64,000 nt of DNA from Bacillus_AB infantis_B (GTDB lineage: Bacteria; Bacillota; Bacilli; Bacillales; Cytobacillaceae), in NCBI RefSeq assembly GCF_008180445.1, contig NZ_VTER01000012.1, forward strand, positions 62,001 to 126,000, read 5' to 3'. Under the pieces are notes generated by a model. The model saw only the letters and a list, made by a program, of their open reading frames with translations, searched no databases and was not told the origin of the DNA. Below, piece by piece: positions 50,271 to 59,914 of the stretch (its first letter is position 1; each line of letters begins with the position of its first letter). A program made the position numbers and the translations under genes.

Positions 50271-50558
50271 TTATTCTTCGCCTTCTTCTTCATCAAGGAA
50301 GGTATTGAGCATTTCCTCAATCATATCCCACTCTTCATCTGTTTCAACCGGCAGCAGGTCGCCTTCTTCACTTTCCCCGGGAACATAAGCAGAAGCATGG
50401 ATCTCGATGTCATCCTGATCATCTTCATCTGCTCCTACAGGATAGTATAATACGTAAGACTTGCCAAATTCCTCAGAGTCGAATGTGAAGAGCACCTCAC
50501 ATAATTGTTCGTTGCCGTCTTCATCTACGATTGTAATGTTCTTTTCTCCGTGTTCCAT
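50271..50558 (-). CDS. yrzB: DUF1292 family protein YrzB
   Basis: 95 residues, strongly acidic: NITIVDEDGNEQLCEVLFTF, FGKSYVLYYPVG and a Glu-rich tail EEMLNTFLDEEEGEE. It matches the DUF1292/UPF0473 family that always lies after yrrK and yrzL in Bacillus. Function unknown. It is 12 bp from yrrK and ends in a terminator. Confidence 0.92.
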   Translation of the reverse strand: MEHGEKNITIVDEDGNEQLCEVLFTFDSEEFGKSYVLYYPVGADEDDQDDIEIHASAYVPGESEEGDLLPVETDEEWDMIEEMLNTFLDEEEGEE

Positions 50559-50570
50559 TATGCCACCTCA

Positions 50571-50987
50571 TCATTTCCGGCTGTCCAGATATCCTTGGAG
50601 GATCATGCTGGCAGCCATTTTATCGATTACTTTTTTCCTTTTTTTCCTGCTTACATCAGCTTCAAGCAGAACGCGTTCTGCTGCCATTGTAGTCAGGCGT
50701 TCATCCCAAAGGACGACAGGGAGCCCGAAGAGCCTTTCAAGCTCGCCGGCAAAAAACTGGCTTGCTTCTCCCCGGAAACCAATCGTCCCGTTCATGTTCT
50801 TCGGGAGGCCCACCACAATGGTGCTGACATCGTACTCTTTAATTATTTTACCTAATTGATCAAAACCAAACTCTTTTTCTTCTTCATTAATGCGGATGGT
50901 CTCCAATCCCTGCGCAGTCCAGCCAAGCTCATCGCTCAGCGCTACGCCTACAGTCTTGGAACCCACATCCAGCCCCATGCTTCTCAT
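50571..50987 (-). CDS. yrrK: Holliday junction resolvase-like protein YqgF/RuvX (YrrK)
   Basis: 138 residues, RNase H-like fold: MRSMGLDVGSKTVGVALSDE, then IVVGLPKNMNGTIG and VVLWDERLTTMAAE, with the conserved acidic residues Asp7 and Asp/Glu in WDER. Family members act in 16S rRNA 5'-end processing and resemble RuvC resolvases. Middle gene of yrzL-yrrK-yrzB. Complete. Confidence 0.95.
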   Translation of the reverse strand: MRSMGLDVGSKTVGVALSDELGWTAQGLETIRINEEEKEFGFDQLGKIIKEYDVSTIVVGLPKNMNGTIGFRGEASQFFAGELERLFGLPVVLWDERLTTMAAERVLLEADVSRKKRKKVIDKMAASMILQGYLDSRK

Positions 50988-50993
50988 AATAGT

Positions 50994-51260
50994 CTATCCC
51001 TCTCGCTGCTGCTTTAAATACGATTTGACCAATTCTTCAATTATCTCGTCCCGTTCAAGTTTCCGGATGATATTTCGTGCATCTTTATGGCGCGGGATGT
51101 ATGCAGGATCTCCTGAAAGAAGGTACCCGACAATCTGGTTAATGGGGTTGTACCCTTTTTCTTGAAGTGCTTCATAGACTTGCAGAAGAACATCATTGAC
51201 ATCATGTTCAAATGGCTCCTCAGGAAAATTGAATCTCATTGTCTTATCAAATGAGCTCAT
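50994..51260 (-). CDS. yrzL: IreB family regulatory phosphoprotein (UPF0297, YrzL)
   Basis: 88 residues: MSSFDKTMRFNFPEEPFEHD, ALQEKGYNPINQIVGYLLSG, DPAYIPRHKDARNIIRKLER. It matches the IreB/YrzL family; in Enterococcus IreB is phosphorylated by the IreK kinase at N-terminal threonines, and Thr7 here is in the right place. ATG 51260 has GAGGTG seven bases upstream. It follows alaS with a 127-bp gap. Confidence 0.94.
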   Translation of the reverse strand: MSSFDKTMRFNFPEEPFEHDVNDVLLQVYEALQEKGYNPINQIVGYLLSGDPAYIPRHKDARNIIRKLERDEIIEELVKSYLKQQREG

Positions 51261-51387
51261 CACATTACACCTCGCTTTTCTGCATTGCGGCCGGAACCGG
51301 CACAGCTCATGAAGCTTGTACCGGCTTTTCGGCCCCGCACAGCAAATGTTAATAGTTACCTACATTCTACACTACTTTCAAACGATA

Positions 51388-54021
51388 TCAAACGGATTTT
51401 ACCCATTCTTCCACAAATTGAAGCGCACTTTCCAGTTTTTCAGGATCTTTTCCGCCTGCCTGTGCCATATCCGGACGGCCGCCGCCTCCTCCGCCGCAGC
51501 GTGCTGCCACCTCTTTGATGACTTTTCCGGCATGATAGCCTTTTTCGATATAGTCCTTTGTCACAGCTGCGATGAGATTCACTTTCCCTTCATTCACACT
51601 GCCAAGCACGACAACTGCCGAACCGAGCTTCTGCTTCAGGTCATCCGCCATATTGCGGAGGTTGTTCATATCTGCTGCCTGAACCTTTGCGGCCAGATAC
51701 GTGATCCCATTCTCTTCCTTGGCTTTTGAAACAAGGCTTCCAGCTTCAATATTGCCCAATTTGGCCGAAAGGGATTCATTTTCGCGCTGAAGCTGCCTCA
51801 TTTCGCCGAGAAGTGCATCCACCCTGGAAGCCACATCCCTCGGGCTCGATTTCAGTGAAGCTGCGGCTTCGGTCAGGATATTGACCTGTTCTTTAAGAAG
51901 CTTGTAAGCTGCTTCGCCAGTCGCTGCTTCAATCCTTCTTGTTCCTGCGCCAATTCCGCTTTCAGAGATAATCTTGAACAAACCAATGGCCGACGTATTG
52001 CGGACATGGCATCCGCCGCAGAGCTCAAGGCTGTAATCGCCCACTTGGACCACTCTGACAACATCTCCGTATTTCTCTCCGAATAATGCCATTGCCCCCA
52101 TTGCCTTCGCTTCATCGATCCCTTTGTTTTCTATGGCGACATTCAGGCTGCTCCAGATCTTTTCATTGACGATTTCTTCGATTTTTTCCAGTTCATCTTC
52201 CTTCACTTGCCCGAAATGGGAGAAGTCAAAGCGAAGTCGTTCCGGACCAACAAGTGAGCCAGCCTGGTTTACATGCGTGCCAAGCACATCCTTGAGAGCC
52301 TGGTGCAATAGATGGGTAGCTGTATGGTTCTTAATCACTTTGTTGCGGGAATCCGGATTGACTTCCGCCGTGACGCCGGCTCCGGTTTCCAGAATGCCGC
52401 TTTCCACGACTGCACTATGCAGGTTCTGGCCGTTCGGCGCTTTTTGGACATCTTTGATGATGACTTTAACCCCTTCGCCTTCAAGAACGCCTTTATCGGC
52501 AATCTGCCCGCCGCTTTCTGCATAGAATGGAGTCTCGTCAAGAATCAGCTGCACTTCTTCGCCTGCCCCGGCTGCTTCGGCCACTTGCCCGTCCTTGATG
52601 ATGACAGCGACGACAGACTTCGTTTCAAGTCCCTCATAGCCGACGAACCGGCTTTCAGTCTTGATGTCGCCAAGCACACCTTCCTGGACCTTCATAGACC
52701 CGACGTCCTGGCGTGCTGTACGCGCGCGTTCACGCTGGCCTTCCATTTCAGCTTCAAAGCCGTCCTGGTCGATCTTCATGCCTTCTTCTTCGGCATATTC
52801 CTCTGTCAGTTCAACAGGGAACCCGTAAGTGTCATAGAGGCGGAATACGTCCGTGCCCGGAATGATATTGCTGCCCTTTTCTTTTTCCTTCTTAATGACG
52901 GATGAAAGGATGGAAAGGCCGTCATTCAAAGTCTCGTGGAAGCGCTCTTCTTCATTCTTGATGACCTTTTTGATGAATTCGGCCTTTTCTGTTACCTGCG
53001 GGTAAAAGTCTGCCATGATTTCCCCGACAACATCTACCAGCTCAAACATGAATGGGCGGTTAATATTGATCTGCTTTGCATAGCGGACTGCCCTGCGAAG
53101 GAGCCTGCGCAGTACATACCCTCTGCCTTCATTGGAAGGAAGGGCACCGTCCCCGATTGCAAATGCAACTGTTCTTATATGGTCAGCAATAACCTTTAAC
53201 GCTGTGTCCTGTTCATTGCTTTCTCCATACTTGCTTCCTGAAATCTTCTCCACTGCATGGATGATCGGCATGAACAGATCTGTATCAAAGTTTGTTGCCA
53301 CATTCTGGACAACAGATGCCATGCGTTCAAGACCCATGCCTGTATCAATGTTCTTTTTTGGAAGCGGTGTATAGGTGCCGTCCGGATTATGGTTGAACTC
53401 GGAGAATACCAGGTTCCAGACCTCGAGATAACGCTCATTCTCCCCCCCTGGATAAAGCTCAGGATCATTTTGGCCATCCCCATACTCTGGTCCCCTGTCA
53501 TAGAAGATCTCGGTGTTCGGGCCGCTCGGGCCTTCCCCGATATCCCAGAAGTTGCCCTCAAGGCGGATAATCCTTTCTTCAGGCACTCCGATTTTATTCG
53601 TCCAGATGCTGAAGGCTTCTTCATCTTCCGGATGGATGGTGACTGACAGCTTTTCTTTGTCAAATCCAATCCAGCGCTCATCTGTCAGGAACTCCCATGC
53701 CCAGTCGATTGCTTCTTCCTTAAAATAGTCGCCGATGGAGAAGTTCCCCAGCATTTCAAAGAAAGTGTGGTGGCGCGCCGTTTTGCCGACATTCTCGATA
53801 TCATTTGTGCGGATTGATTTTTGGGCGTTGGTAATCCTTGGGTTTTCCGGTATCACCCTGCCATCAAAATACTTCTTCAATGTTGCCACACCGCTGTTGA
53901 TCCATAGCAATGAAGGATCATCGTGGGGCACAAGTGGCGCACTCGGTTCTACAGAATGGCCTTTTTCCTTGAAAAATTCTAAAAACAGCCGGCGTATTTC
54001 TGAACCTGTAAGATTTCTCAT
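51388..54021 (-). CDS. alaS: Alanine-tRNA ligase
   Basis: 877 residues, full length. Class II catalytic core (EIRRLFLEFFKEKGHSVEPSAPL start, FFEMLGNFSIGDYFKEEAI motif 2 in outline), then the editing domain with HxxxH (HTATHLLHQAL near 565) and CGGCHVRNT near 666, and a C-terminal DHHA1 domain (Gly-rich CGGGGGGRPDMAQAGG). It charges tRNA-Ala. A T-box leader lies upstream, so transcription responds to uncharged tRNA-Ala. Confidence 0.98.
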   Translation of the reverse strand: MRNLTGSEIRRLFLEFFKEKGHSVEPSAPLVPHDDPSLLWINSGVATLKKYFDGRVIPENPRITNAQKSIRTNDIENVGKTARHHTFFEMLGNFSIGDYFKEEAIDWAWEFLTDERWIGFDKEKLSVTIHPEDEEAFSIWTNKIGVPEERIIRLEGNFWDIGEGPSGPNTEIFYDRGPEYGDGQNDPELYPGGENERYLEVWNLVFSEFNHNPDGTYTPLPKKNIDTGMGLERMASVVQNVATNFDTDLFMPIIHAVEKISGSKYGESNEQDTALKVIADHIRTVAFAIGDGALPSNEGRGYVLRRLLRRAVRYAKQININRPFMFELVDVVGEIMADFYPQVTEKAEFIKKVIKNEEERFHETLNDGLSILSSVIKKEKEKGSNIIPGTDVFRLYDTYGFPVELTEEYAEEEGMKIDQDGFEAEMEGQRERARTARQDVGSMKVQEGVLGDIKTESRFVGYEGLETKSVVAVIIKDGQVAEAAGAGEEVQLILDETPFYAESGGQIADKGVLEGEGVKVIIKDVQKAPNGQNLHSAVVESGILETGAGVTAEVNPDSRNKVIKNHTATHLLHQALKDVLGTHVNQAGSLVGPERLRFDFSHFGQVKEDELEKIEEIVNEKIWSSLNVAIENKGIDEAKAMGAMALFGEKYGDVVRVVQVGDYSLELCGGCHVRNTSAIGLFKIISESGIGAGTRRIEAATGEAAYKLLKEQVNILTEAAASLKSSPRDVASRVDALLGEMRQLQRENESLSAKLGNIEAGSLVSKAKEENGITYLAAKVQAADMNNLRNMADDLKQKLGSAVVVLGSVNEGKVNLIAAVTKDYIEKGYHAGKVIKEVAARCGGGGGGRPDMAQAGGKDPEKLESALQFVEEWVKSV

Positions 54022-54094
54022 TAGAATTTCCTCCTGATCTTATTTTGCCGCCATTGCTTCAAGTGCAGGGCAGCGAAGAATTCTTTAAAAACAA

Positions 54095-54360
54095 CACAAA
54101 AAGCCCTCATCCCTGGACAGGGACGAGAGCTTGCTCGCGGTACCACCCTGATTACGAAAGTAAACTTTCGTCTCTCAAGCTCCTTAACGCGGAGAACGGC
54201 AGGGATTAGCTGCACTCAGGATTAGCGTTCTGTTATTCTTCATCCGGAATCCTTTCAGCCGCGGAATTCCTCTCTGGTGCACCACTTAAAAAAGAGATGC
54301 CAGGATGGTCTATAACATACTCGATCCTTCTTCATGTTGTTCTTGTCTTCAATTATCGTA
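54095..54360 (-). promoter_or_regulatory. T-box riboswitch leader of alaS
   Basis: Canonical T-box AGGGTGGTACCGCG (complement of 54136-54149) and a downstream terminator (GTCCCTG/CAGGGAT stem, 54098-54130, then TTTTT). Stem I has the typical CCAGAGAG (near 54270-54280). A candidate specifier is GCT (complement of 54224-54226) in AGAACGCTAATCC, an alanine codon, which fits alaS. Confidence 0.93.
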
Positions 54361-54439
54361 TAGTCGCATTATACTGATATGAAAATTGATTTGTCAATCT
54401 GTTCTTTTCAGGCGGCTTCATTTTTACTCCTGACATCCG

Positions 54440-55510
54440 CTATTCGGCTGCCGGTTTTGCTGTAAAATGCCTTCTCGCATGGATGGCGCCTACTTTAAGG
54501 ACGGCCAGCACTGGAACTGCCAATATAAGGCCGGCAACACCGGCGATTTCCCCGCCTGCCAGCAGGGAAAACATAATAAGGAGCGGATGCATATGCAGGC
54601 TCTTGCCTACAATCAGCGGAGACAGGATGTTTCCTTCCAGGAATTGAAGCACCATGACGATGACTGCCGCAAAAATGATCATTTTCACTGACATGGTAGA
54701 AGCTATCAGTACAGCCGGCACCGCCCCGATGATCGGGCCGAAATAAGGTATAACATTCGTTGCCCCGATGATTGCCCCCAAAAGAAGCGGATACTTTATG
54801 CCGGCAATCCAGAAGAACAGGGAACTCAACGCACCGATGACTGCACATACAAGCAGCTGCCCCCGTATATAGCTTCCCAATGATTTATCAGCATCCCGCA
54901 GGAACAGGCTTCCGCTTTCCCTCCATTTTTTTGGCGTGAGATACCAGACTGCTTTTTTCATCAGCAGGAAGTCCTTCAGCATATAAAAGGATATAAACGG
55001 AATAATGATCAGAATCAAAGCAAAGTTCAGGATAGCCCCTGCAAATGCCATCGCCCTTGAGAGAAGCCTGTCAAGAGAGGCTTCGAGCGACTGGATTCCT
55101 TCATCGATCCTGAGCTGGACAGGCTCTGGCCATTGGGACGTCTTCGACTGGAGAAGAAGGAGCCACTCCCGGTACTGGTCGGCCAGCTGCGGAGCGTGCT
55201 CAGCCAGGTCCCTGATCTGGACTATAATGGCCGGAAGCCCTTTGTAAAGCGCATAGCCTGCTCCCCCAAAGAAAAGGGTATAGATGATGATGACGGCCAG
55301 CCCGCGATGGAGGCCTGCTTCATGGAGACGCTCAACTACCGGATGAAGAAGATATGTAATAAACGCTGCAGCTGCAAATGGAAAGATAATAATAAAAAGC
55401 GTCCTGATGACCGGGAGCCACAACGGCTGAAGCTTTAAAAATGTAAATAAGACAATGAAAAGCAGCAGAAGGAAACCAAGCCTGTAAAACCATTTCAACC
55501 GGATATCCAT
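54440..55510 (-). CDS. yrrI: AI-2E family transporter (YrrI)
   Basis: 356 residues, polytopic membrane protein of the AI-2E/PerM family. About seven hydrophobic helices; the conserved stretches IIPFISFYMLKDF and GATNVIPYFGPIIGAVPAVL are diagnostic. The substrate is not known; some relatives are Na+/H+ exchangers. ATG 55510 has TGAGGTGG upstream; the 31-codon extension is rejected. Between alaS and yrzQ as in Bacillus. Confidence 0.9.
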   Translation of the reverse strand: MDIRLKWFYRLGFLLLLFIVLFTFLKLQPLWLPVIRTLFIIIFPFAAAAFITYLLHPVVERLHEAGLHRGLAVIIIYTLFFGGAGYALYKGLPAIIVQIRDLAEHAPQLADQYREWLLLLQSKTSQWPEPVQLRIDEGIQSLEASLDRLLSRAMAFAGAILNFALILIIIPFISFYMLKDFLLMKKAVWYLTPKKWRESGSLFLRDADKSLGSYIRGQLLVCAVIGALSSLFFWIAGIKYPLLLGAIIGATNVIPYFGPIIGAVPAVLIASTMSVKMIIFAAVIVMVLQFLEGNILSPLIVGKSLHMHPLLIMFSLLAGGEIAGVAGLILAVPVLAVLKVGAIHARRHFTAKPAAE

Positions 55511-55555
55511 TTTTCCCACCTCATTTGTAGTGTGAAGCAGGAAGCTTAAAATATG

Positions 55556-55580
55556 CAAAAATCCCCCGGAATGGGGGATA
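55556..55580 (-). terminator. Terminator after yrzQ
   Basis: ATCCCCC (55561-55567), loop, GGGGGAT (55573-55579), followed by TTTTT on the minus strand. Confidence 0.85.
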
Positions 55581-55583
55581 GAA

Positions 55584-55718
55584 TCATGAAAATGAACGAA
55601 CAATCCTGTTCTGCAGTTTCTTCATCTGCCTTGAAGACATGATGTCATTTTTTTGTATATAATTTTGGGCTGCCATGCCGGCGCCGATGAGAAGAGCTGT
55701 TGTCATTAGTCTGTTCAT
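55584..55718 (-). CDS. yrzQ: DUF3918 family small protein YrzQ
   Basis: 44 residues: MNRLMTTALLIGAGMAAQNY, then a basic tail (SRQMKKLQNRIVRSFS). Short N-terminal hydrophobic helix and a basic amphipathic end match YrzQ. AGAGGTGACAGC precedes ATG 55718. It is too short for routine calling. A strong terminator follows. Function unknown. Confidence 0.78.
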   Translation of the reverse strand: MNRLMTTALLIGAGMAAQNYIQKNDIMSSRQMKKLQNRIVRSFS

Positions 55719-55735
55719 GCTGTCACCTCTTCTAT

Positions 55736-55927
55736 TCATAGTATATAGCGGCGGTCATCTTCATCAAACAGGTCATCCAGGGAGCTCAGGGTCCCGTCTT
55801 CCTCTACCTGATGGGTGCTGATGACTCCTTTTGACAAGGACAGCTCAATGAAGCAGCTCCAGCAATAATATTGGTTGATCCCGATTTTTCCAATATCTTT
55901 GCTTTGGCAGTTAGGGCATTTTAACAT
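55736..55927 (-). CDS. yrzR: Small zinc-ribbon protein YrzR
   Basis: 63 residues: MLKCPNCQSKDIGKIGINQY, YCWSCFIELSLSKG, then an acidic end. Two Cx2C pairs (CPNC and CWSC) make a zinc ribbon. GCGAGGTG lies upstream of ATG 55927; the 36-residue extension is out of character. Position between yrrD and yrzQ agrees with Bacillus yrzR. Function unknown. Confidence 0.78.
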   Translation of the reverse strand: MLKCPNCQSKDIGKIGINQYYCWSCFIELSLSKGVISTHQVEEDGTLSSLDDLFDEDDRRYIL

Positions 55928-55982
55928 ATGGTGGACACCTCGCATTGTTTGGCAAGCCAGCCTGTTCAGAAAGAGCAAACGG

Positions 55983-56480
55983 CTAATTCTTAGCGTTAAC
56001 AATGATGGCATCCTTTCCAAATGCAGGCGGTTCATCGGAATTGACTACCTTTTTTCCTTCGGTTATATCCGAAAAGAAGCCATCTGATAACTCATACCCT
56101 ACAATCGTGCCCAATTCTTCCAGAAAATATACATCCTCCAGAAGGCCGAGCTGCTCCCCCTCATGGGAAATCAGCATCTTACCGCAGATCCGATGCTGAT
56201 TTTCAAAGGTATACCCGGAAAGGCGTTTTACAGGAGAAAGCCCGGAAGTTGTTTTGATCATGACTCCGCCGCTGCCAAAGCTTGCAATGGATGCAAAGGG
56301 AATCAGAAAATTCTTTTTCAGGAATGCGCCTTTGCGGAGGAGAAGACCGGTGATGCTTCCTTCCTCTGAAATGCATATATCATGCACTTCACCGACTGAA
56401 GTCCCGTTCTCCATGTCAAAGACAGGCATCCCTTTCAGCAAGGAAAAAGTCCGCAAAGATCGTCCCACCTTCCCGAACAT
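55983..56480 (-). CDS. yrrD: PRC-barrel domain protein YrrD
   Basis: 165 residues with two PRC-barrel-like halves: LKGMPVFDMENGTSVGEVHD near 14-33 and RICGKMLISHEGEQLGLLEDVYF in outline near 95-117. PRC-barrel proteins bind other proteins or RNA (RimM) or act in spore/envelope processes. No catalytic motif. Its start has no strong ribosome binding site upstream that could be seen. Confidence 0.82.
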   Translation of the reverse strand: MFGKVGRSLRTFSLLKGMPVFDMENGTSVGEVHDICISEEGSITGLLLRKGAFLKKNFLIPFASIASFGSGGVMIKTTSGLSPVKRLSGYTFENQHRICGKMLISHEGEQLGLLEDVYFLEELGTIVGYELSDGFFSDITEGKKVVNSDEPPAFGKDAIIVNAKN

Positions 56481-56535
56481 TATTATTGTCTGCCCACGCC
56501 CTTGAATTATGAGGCAAAAAATTTACCTTAACTAA

Positions 56536-56573
56536 CAAAAAAACCTGCCAGGCGACTGCGCCGGACAGGTTCA
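56536..56573 (-). terminator. Terminator after the 53-residue acidic ORF
   Basis: AACCTG (56542-56547) / CAGGTT (56566-56571) with inner GC pairs, followed by TTTTTTT on the minus strand. Confidence 0.85.
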
Positions 56574-56576
56574 TTC

Positions 56577-56738
56577 TCATTCTTTTTCAGCTCTTTCAAT
56601 GATTTCATTTCTTTCTCCGCCATCTGAAAGCTCTTCAGAAAATTGGAGTTCGTCTCCGTTTCCGATCAGCTCTGATGATTTAATTTCTGCTGCAGGGAGA
56701 TTATTGTTCGGAGCGCTTTCCTTATTCCATTTTCTCAT
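56577..56738 (-). CDS. Hypothetical 53-residue acidic protein
   Basis: MRKWNKESAPNNNLPAAEIK, then a Glu-rich part (LQFSEELSDGGERNEIIERA). Hydrophilic, with no membrane helix and no cysteine. GAGGTG lies seven bases upstream of ATG 56738, and a strong terminator follows at once. It starts 62 bp after recD2, so it may be the last gene of that transcript. Not recognised. Confidence 0.6.
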   Translation of the reverse strand: MRKWNKESAPNNNLPAAEIKSSELIGNGDELQFSEELSDGGERNEIIERAEKE

Positions 56739-56799
56739 TTGCCAGCACCTCTATGACTGAAATAGTGATATTCTTCAGTCTGTTCAGGAGTCTGCCTGA

Positions 56800-59223
56800 T
56801 TATGCTTTCTCTTCCAAAAAGTCATAAGGAGTGATGGATCCCATCCCGATCATTGGATCTGCATTCATGAGCTTTACTTCGTATGGGACGTCTTCCTCTT
56901 CTTCGCCTGCTTCTTCCTCTCCTGCCTGCACAGGAGCTTCCCCCAGTGCATCCTGAAGCCGTTTTGTCAGGGAAGTCAGCCTTGCCTGCTCATCCGCCCT
57001 CTGCACCCCGGTTCTCAAGGCTGATTCTTCCCCGCAAAGGATGAGAAACTGCCTGCTTCTCGTAATGGCTGTATAAATCAGGTTCCTTCTGAGCATGCGG
57101 TAATAGCTCCGCACGATCGGCATAATGACAATCGGAAACTCGCTTCCCTGTGATTTATGGACAGAGCAGCAGTAGGCAAGCGTAATCTGGCTGAGGTCCT
57201 GCCTCGTATAGGTTGCTTCGTTCCCATCAAAAGAAACGACAATCATATCCTGCTTTTCGGTATTTTCCTTTGCATAAAAGACAGATACAATTTCGCCCAT
57301 ATCTCCGTTAAATACGTTATTTTCCGGCTGGTTGACCAGCTGAAGGACCTTATCGCCCACCCTGTATTTCACATCGCCGAACGAAAGCTCCTTCCGGGTG
57401 CCGTCAGGGTTGGGGTTTAAAATTTCCTGAAGGATCTTATTCAGATTATCAATTCCTGCCGGCCCCCTGTACATAGGGGCGAGGACCTGAATGTCCCTGG
57501 ACCTGTAGCCTTTTTTCCTGGCATTCAGGACTACCTTTTCAACCACATCGGCAATCTGGGCAGGGCTGCACTTAAGGAATGATCGGTCGGCCTGCTGCAC
57601 CGCGATATCATCAGGAAGACCGCCTTTTTTGATTTCGTGCGCCAGCTCAATGATGGATGAGCCTTCTGCCTGCCGGTAAATATCTGTCAGCCTGACAGTG
57701 GGCACTTTTTCTGAAAGAAGGAGATCCTTCAGCACCTGGCCGGGTCCGACTGAAGGCAGCTGGTCTTCATCTCCTACCAGGATGACCTGGATGTTTTCCG
57801 GCAAAGCCTTGAACAGCTTGTTCGCCAGCCAGATGTCAACCATGGAGGTTTCATCGACTATCAGGATTTTCCCTTCCAGCGGATTGTCTTCATGGTGGTC
57901 AAAGCCTTCGGTTCCATTCCAGCCGAGCAGCCTGTGAATCGTTACAGCAGGAAGGCCGGTCGATTCGGACATCCTCTTGGCTGCCCTTCCTGTCGGGGCG
58001 GCCAGAAGGAACGGGAAAGGCTCTTCCTTTTTATAATCCTTCGGTTCCAGTGAGCAGCCATGCAGCTCAGCGTACAGTTCGACAATGCCTTTGATGACTG
58101 TCGTCTTTCCCGTTCCCGGTCCCCCCGTCAGGATAAGCATCGGACTCATCAGAGCGGTCTGGATTGCTTCTTTTTGCGAAGGGGCGTACTGCACACCTAT
58201 CCTTTCCTCAAGGCTGCCAAGGGCAAGCAGGAACTCCGACTCAGGGAATTGTTCATCATACTCGGTCTGCTGCAGCAGCCGCTTGATGCTCGTTACAAGC
58301 CCCTTTTCAGCAAAATAAAGGGAAGGCAGATAAATCTGCTTGTCTTCTGCCATGATCTTGCCTTCTTCTTCGAGTTTGATGACTTCCTGCGAAATGGAGC
58401 TGTATTCAATCTGATCACGTTTATTTTCTTCAAGAAGCGACCTGGCTTTTTCCAGGAGGGTGCGGGCATGCACATAAACATTTCCGTTCTGCATGCTTTC
58501 TGTTTCCAGGATATACAGGCATGCCGCCTTGATGCGGTCAGGATGGCTTCCTGAAATGCCAAGCTGGTAACCAAGCTCATCCGCCCTGCCGAAACCGATG
58601 CCTTCAATATCCTCAACCAGCTTGTATGGATTGGTCTGCAGAAGCTGGACGGTCTCATCCTTGTACATCTGATATATCTTCATGCTCAGCTGGGGGCCGA
58701 AGCCATACTGATTCAGTGCAATCATTGCCTGTTCCAGACCCTGATGCTCCATAAGTGTGTCGTAAAGGAGCTTTGCTTTTTCAGAAGGAAGTTTCGGGAT
58801 CTCGTCCAGTAGGGAGGGCTGGTTGAGGATTCTGGAAATCGCATTCTCCCCGAGTTTATCTACGATAGATTCAGCCGTCTTTTTCCCGATGCCTTTAAAA
58901 AGCTCGCCGGAAAGATAGCCTACTACGCCCTGCTTGGTCTGGGGGATATCCTTCCGGAAATGATTCGCCAAGAACTGAAGGCCGAATTTCGGGTGCTCCT
59001 TGAATTCCCCATAGAAAATATACGATTCATGGTCATGCACCTTCGGGAAATAGCCTGTGATGACAGCTTCCTTGTCGTCATATTCATGATTCGTCTCTTC
59101 CACCCGGATCCGGAGCACTGTATATAGATTTGATTCATTATGAAAAATAGTCACAAGATGCTTCCCTTTGATGAATTTGCCCTGTTCGGCAAAAAGATCC
59201 AGAGAATCCTGCTTCTCCATCAT
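56800..59223 (-). CDS. recD2: ATP-dependent helicase RecD2 (YrrC)
   Basis: 807 residues. N-terminal extension typical of RecD2 with helix-hairpin-helix elements (LSGELFKGIGKKTAESIV, VEDIEGIGFGRADELGYQLG), then superfamily 1B helicase motifs: Walker A LTGGPGTGKTTVI near 366, DETSMVD, GDEDQLPSVGPGQVL and YCCSVHKSQGSEFP near 690. A 5'-3' helicase that works apart from RecBC and helps replication-fork and mismatch repair. Start at ATG 59223 or the adjacent ATG. Confidence 0.96.
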   Translation of the reverse strand: MMEKQDSLDLFAEQGKFIKGKHLVTIFHNESNLYTVLRIRVEETNHEYDDKEAVITGYFPKVHDHESYIFYGEFKEHPKFGLQFLANHFRKDIPQTKQGVVGYLSGELFKGIGKKTAESIVDKLGENAISRILNQPSLLDEIPKLPSEKAKLLYDTLMEHQGLEQAMIALNQYGFGPQLSMKIYQMYKDETVQLLQTNPYKLVEDIEGIGFGRADELGYQLGISGSHPDRIKAACLYILETESMQNGNVYVHARTLLEKARSLLEENKRDQIEYSSISQEVIKLEEEGKIMAEDKQIYLPSLYFAEKGLVTSIKRLLQQTEYDEQFPESEFLLALGSLEERIGVQYAPSQKEAIQTALMSPMLILTGGPGTGKTTVIKGIVELYAELHGCSLEPKDYKKEEPFPFLLAAPTGRAAKRMSESTGLPAVTIHRLLGWNGTEGFDHHEDNPLEGKILIVDETSMVDIWLANKLFKALPENIQVILVGDEDQLPSVGPGQVLKDLLLSEKVPTVRLTDIYRQAEGSSIIELAHEIKKGGLPDDIAVQQADRSFLKCSPAQIADVVEKVVLNARKKGYRSRDIQVLAPMYRGPAGIDNLNKILQEILNPNPDGTRKELSFGDVKYRVGDKVLQLVNQPENNVFNGDMGEIVSVFYAKENTEKQDMIVVSFDGNEATYTRQDLSQITLAYCCSVHKSQGSEFPIVIMPIVRSYYRMLRRNLIYTAITRSRQFLILCGEESALRTGVQRADEQARLTSLTKRLQDALGEAPVQAGEEEAGEEEEDVPYEVKLMNADPMIGMGSITPYDFLEEKA

Positions 59224-59263
59224 TATTCCCCCTTCCTAAAAGCAGGCTGATTTTTTCGGTTTG

Positions 59264-59914
59264 TCAGCTTTTTTCAATCAATTTCCTGCCATATCCAGCA
59301 AGCATGTGATCCGGCTGGATTTCCAGTGCTTTATCGAACATAGAAAGCGCCTTTTCAGCTTCTTCCTTGAATCCATAAGCTACACCGAGGTTGTAATAGC
59401 CATCGGCATGATCAGGGTCTATTTCCACACAGCGGCTGAACTGGACGATTGCCTCGTCAATTAATTCCTGCTGGGCCAGGCAGAGTCCGTACTGAAAGTG
59501 CGCTTCAGCATCAGCATCATTCAATTCAGTACTTCTTTGCAGGTAAGGCAGAGCCAGCCTGGCCTGGTCCAGCTGCATCAGTGTAAGCCCGAGCATGAAA
59601 TAGTTATCGGCTGATTCGAGCCCCTTTCGCATTGCCTGTTCAAACATATTTTTGGCGGAATCCAGCTGGTCCGCTTCGAAATAAAGATTGCCTGCGCTGT
59701 AATAGGCAGCAGCGGCATTTTCATCAATTTCAATGGCCTTTTCATAGAATTTAAGGGCTTGTTCGTTTTCCCCTGCTGCGGCAAGAACATTGCCTAAATT
59801 AATATAAGAAACAGGATCAGCAGCATTTTCACTAATAGCCTCCATAAAGACCTTGGCCGCTTCCTCCCATTTCCCTTCCCTCATAAGCTCGATTCCATGC
59901 TGATTTTTATCCAT
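59264..59914 (-). CDS. yrrB: TPR-repeat protein YrrB
   Basis: 216 residues built of about six tetratricopeptide repeats, for example PVSYINLGNVLAAAGENEQA and HADGYYNLGVAYGFKEEAEK. A protein-binding scaffold, no enzyme motif. ATG 59914 (MDKNQHGIELMREG) has GGAGAGTGG upstream; the long upstream frame is non-coding in look. Between mnmA and recD2, as in Bacillus. Partner unknown. Confidence 0.9.
   Translation of the reverse strand: MDKNQHGIELMREGKWEEAAKVFMEAISENAADPVSYINLGNVLAAAGENEQALKFYEKAIEIDENAAAAYYSAGNLYFEADQLDSAKNMFEQAMRKGLESADNYFMLGLTLMQLDQARLALPYLQRSTELNDADAEAHFQYGLCLAQQELIDEAIVQFSRCVEIDPDHADGYYNLGVAYGFKEEAEKALSMFDKALEIQPDHMLAGYGRKLIEKS

Noticed and set aside
49179..50450. 423-codon plus-strand open frame
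   Set aside because: Antisense to mltG and yrzB; composition (Phe/His/Leu-rich) is that of a shadow frame.
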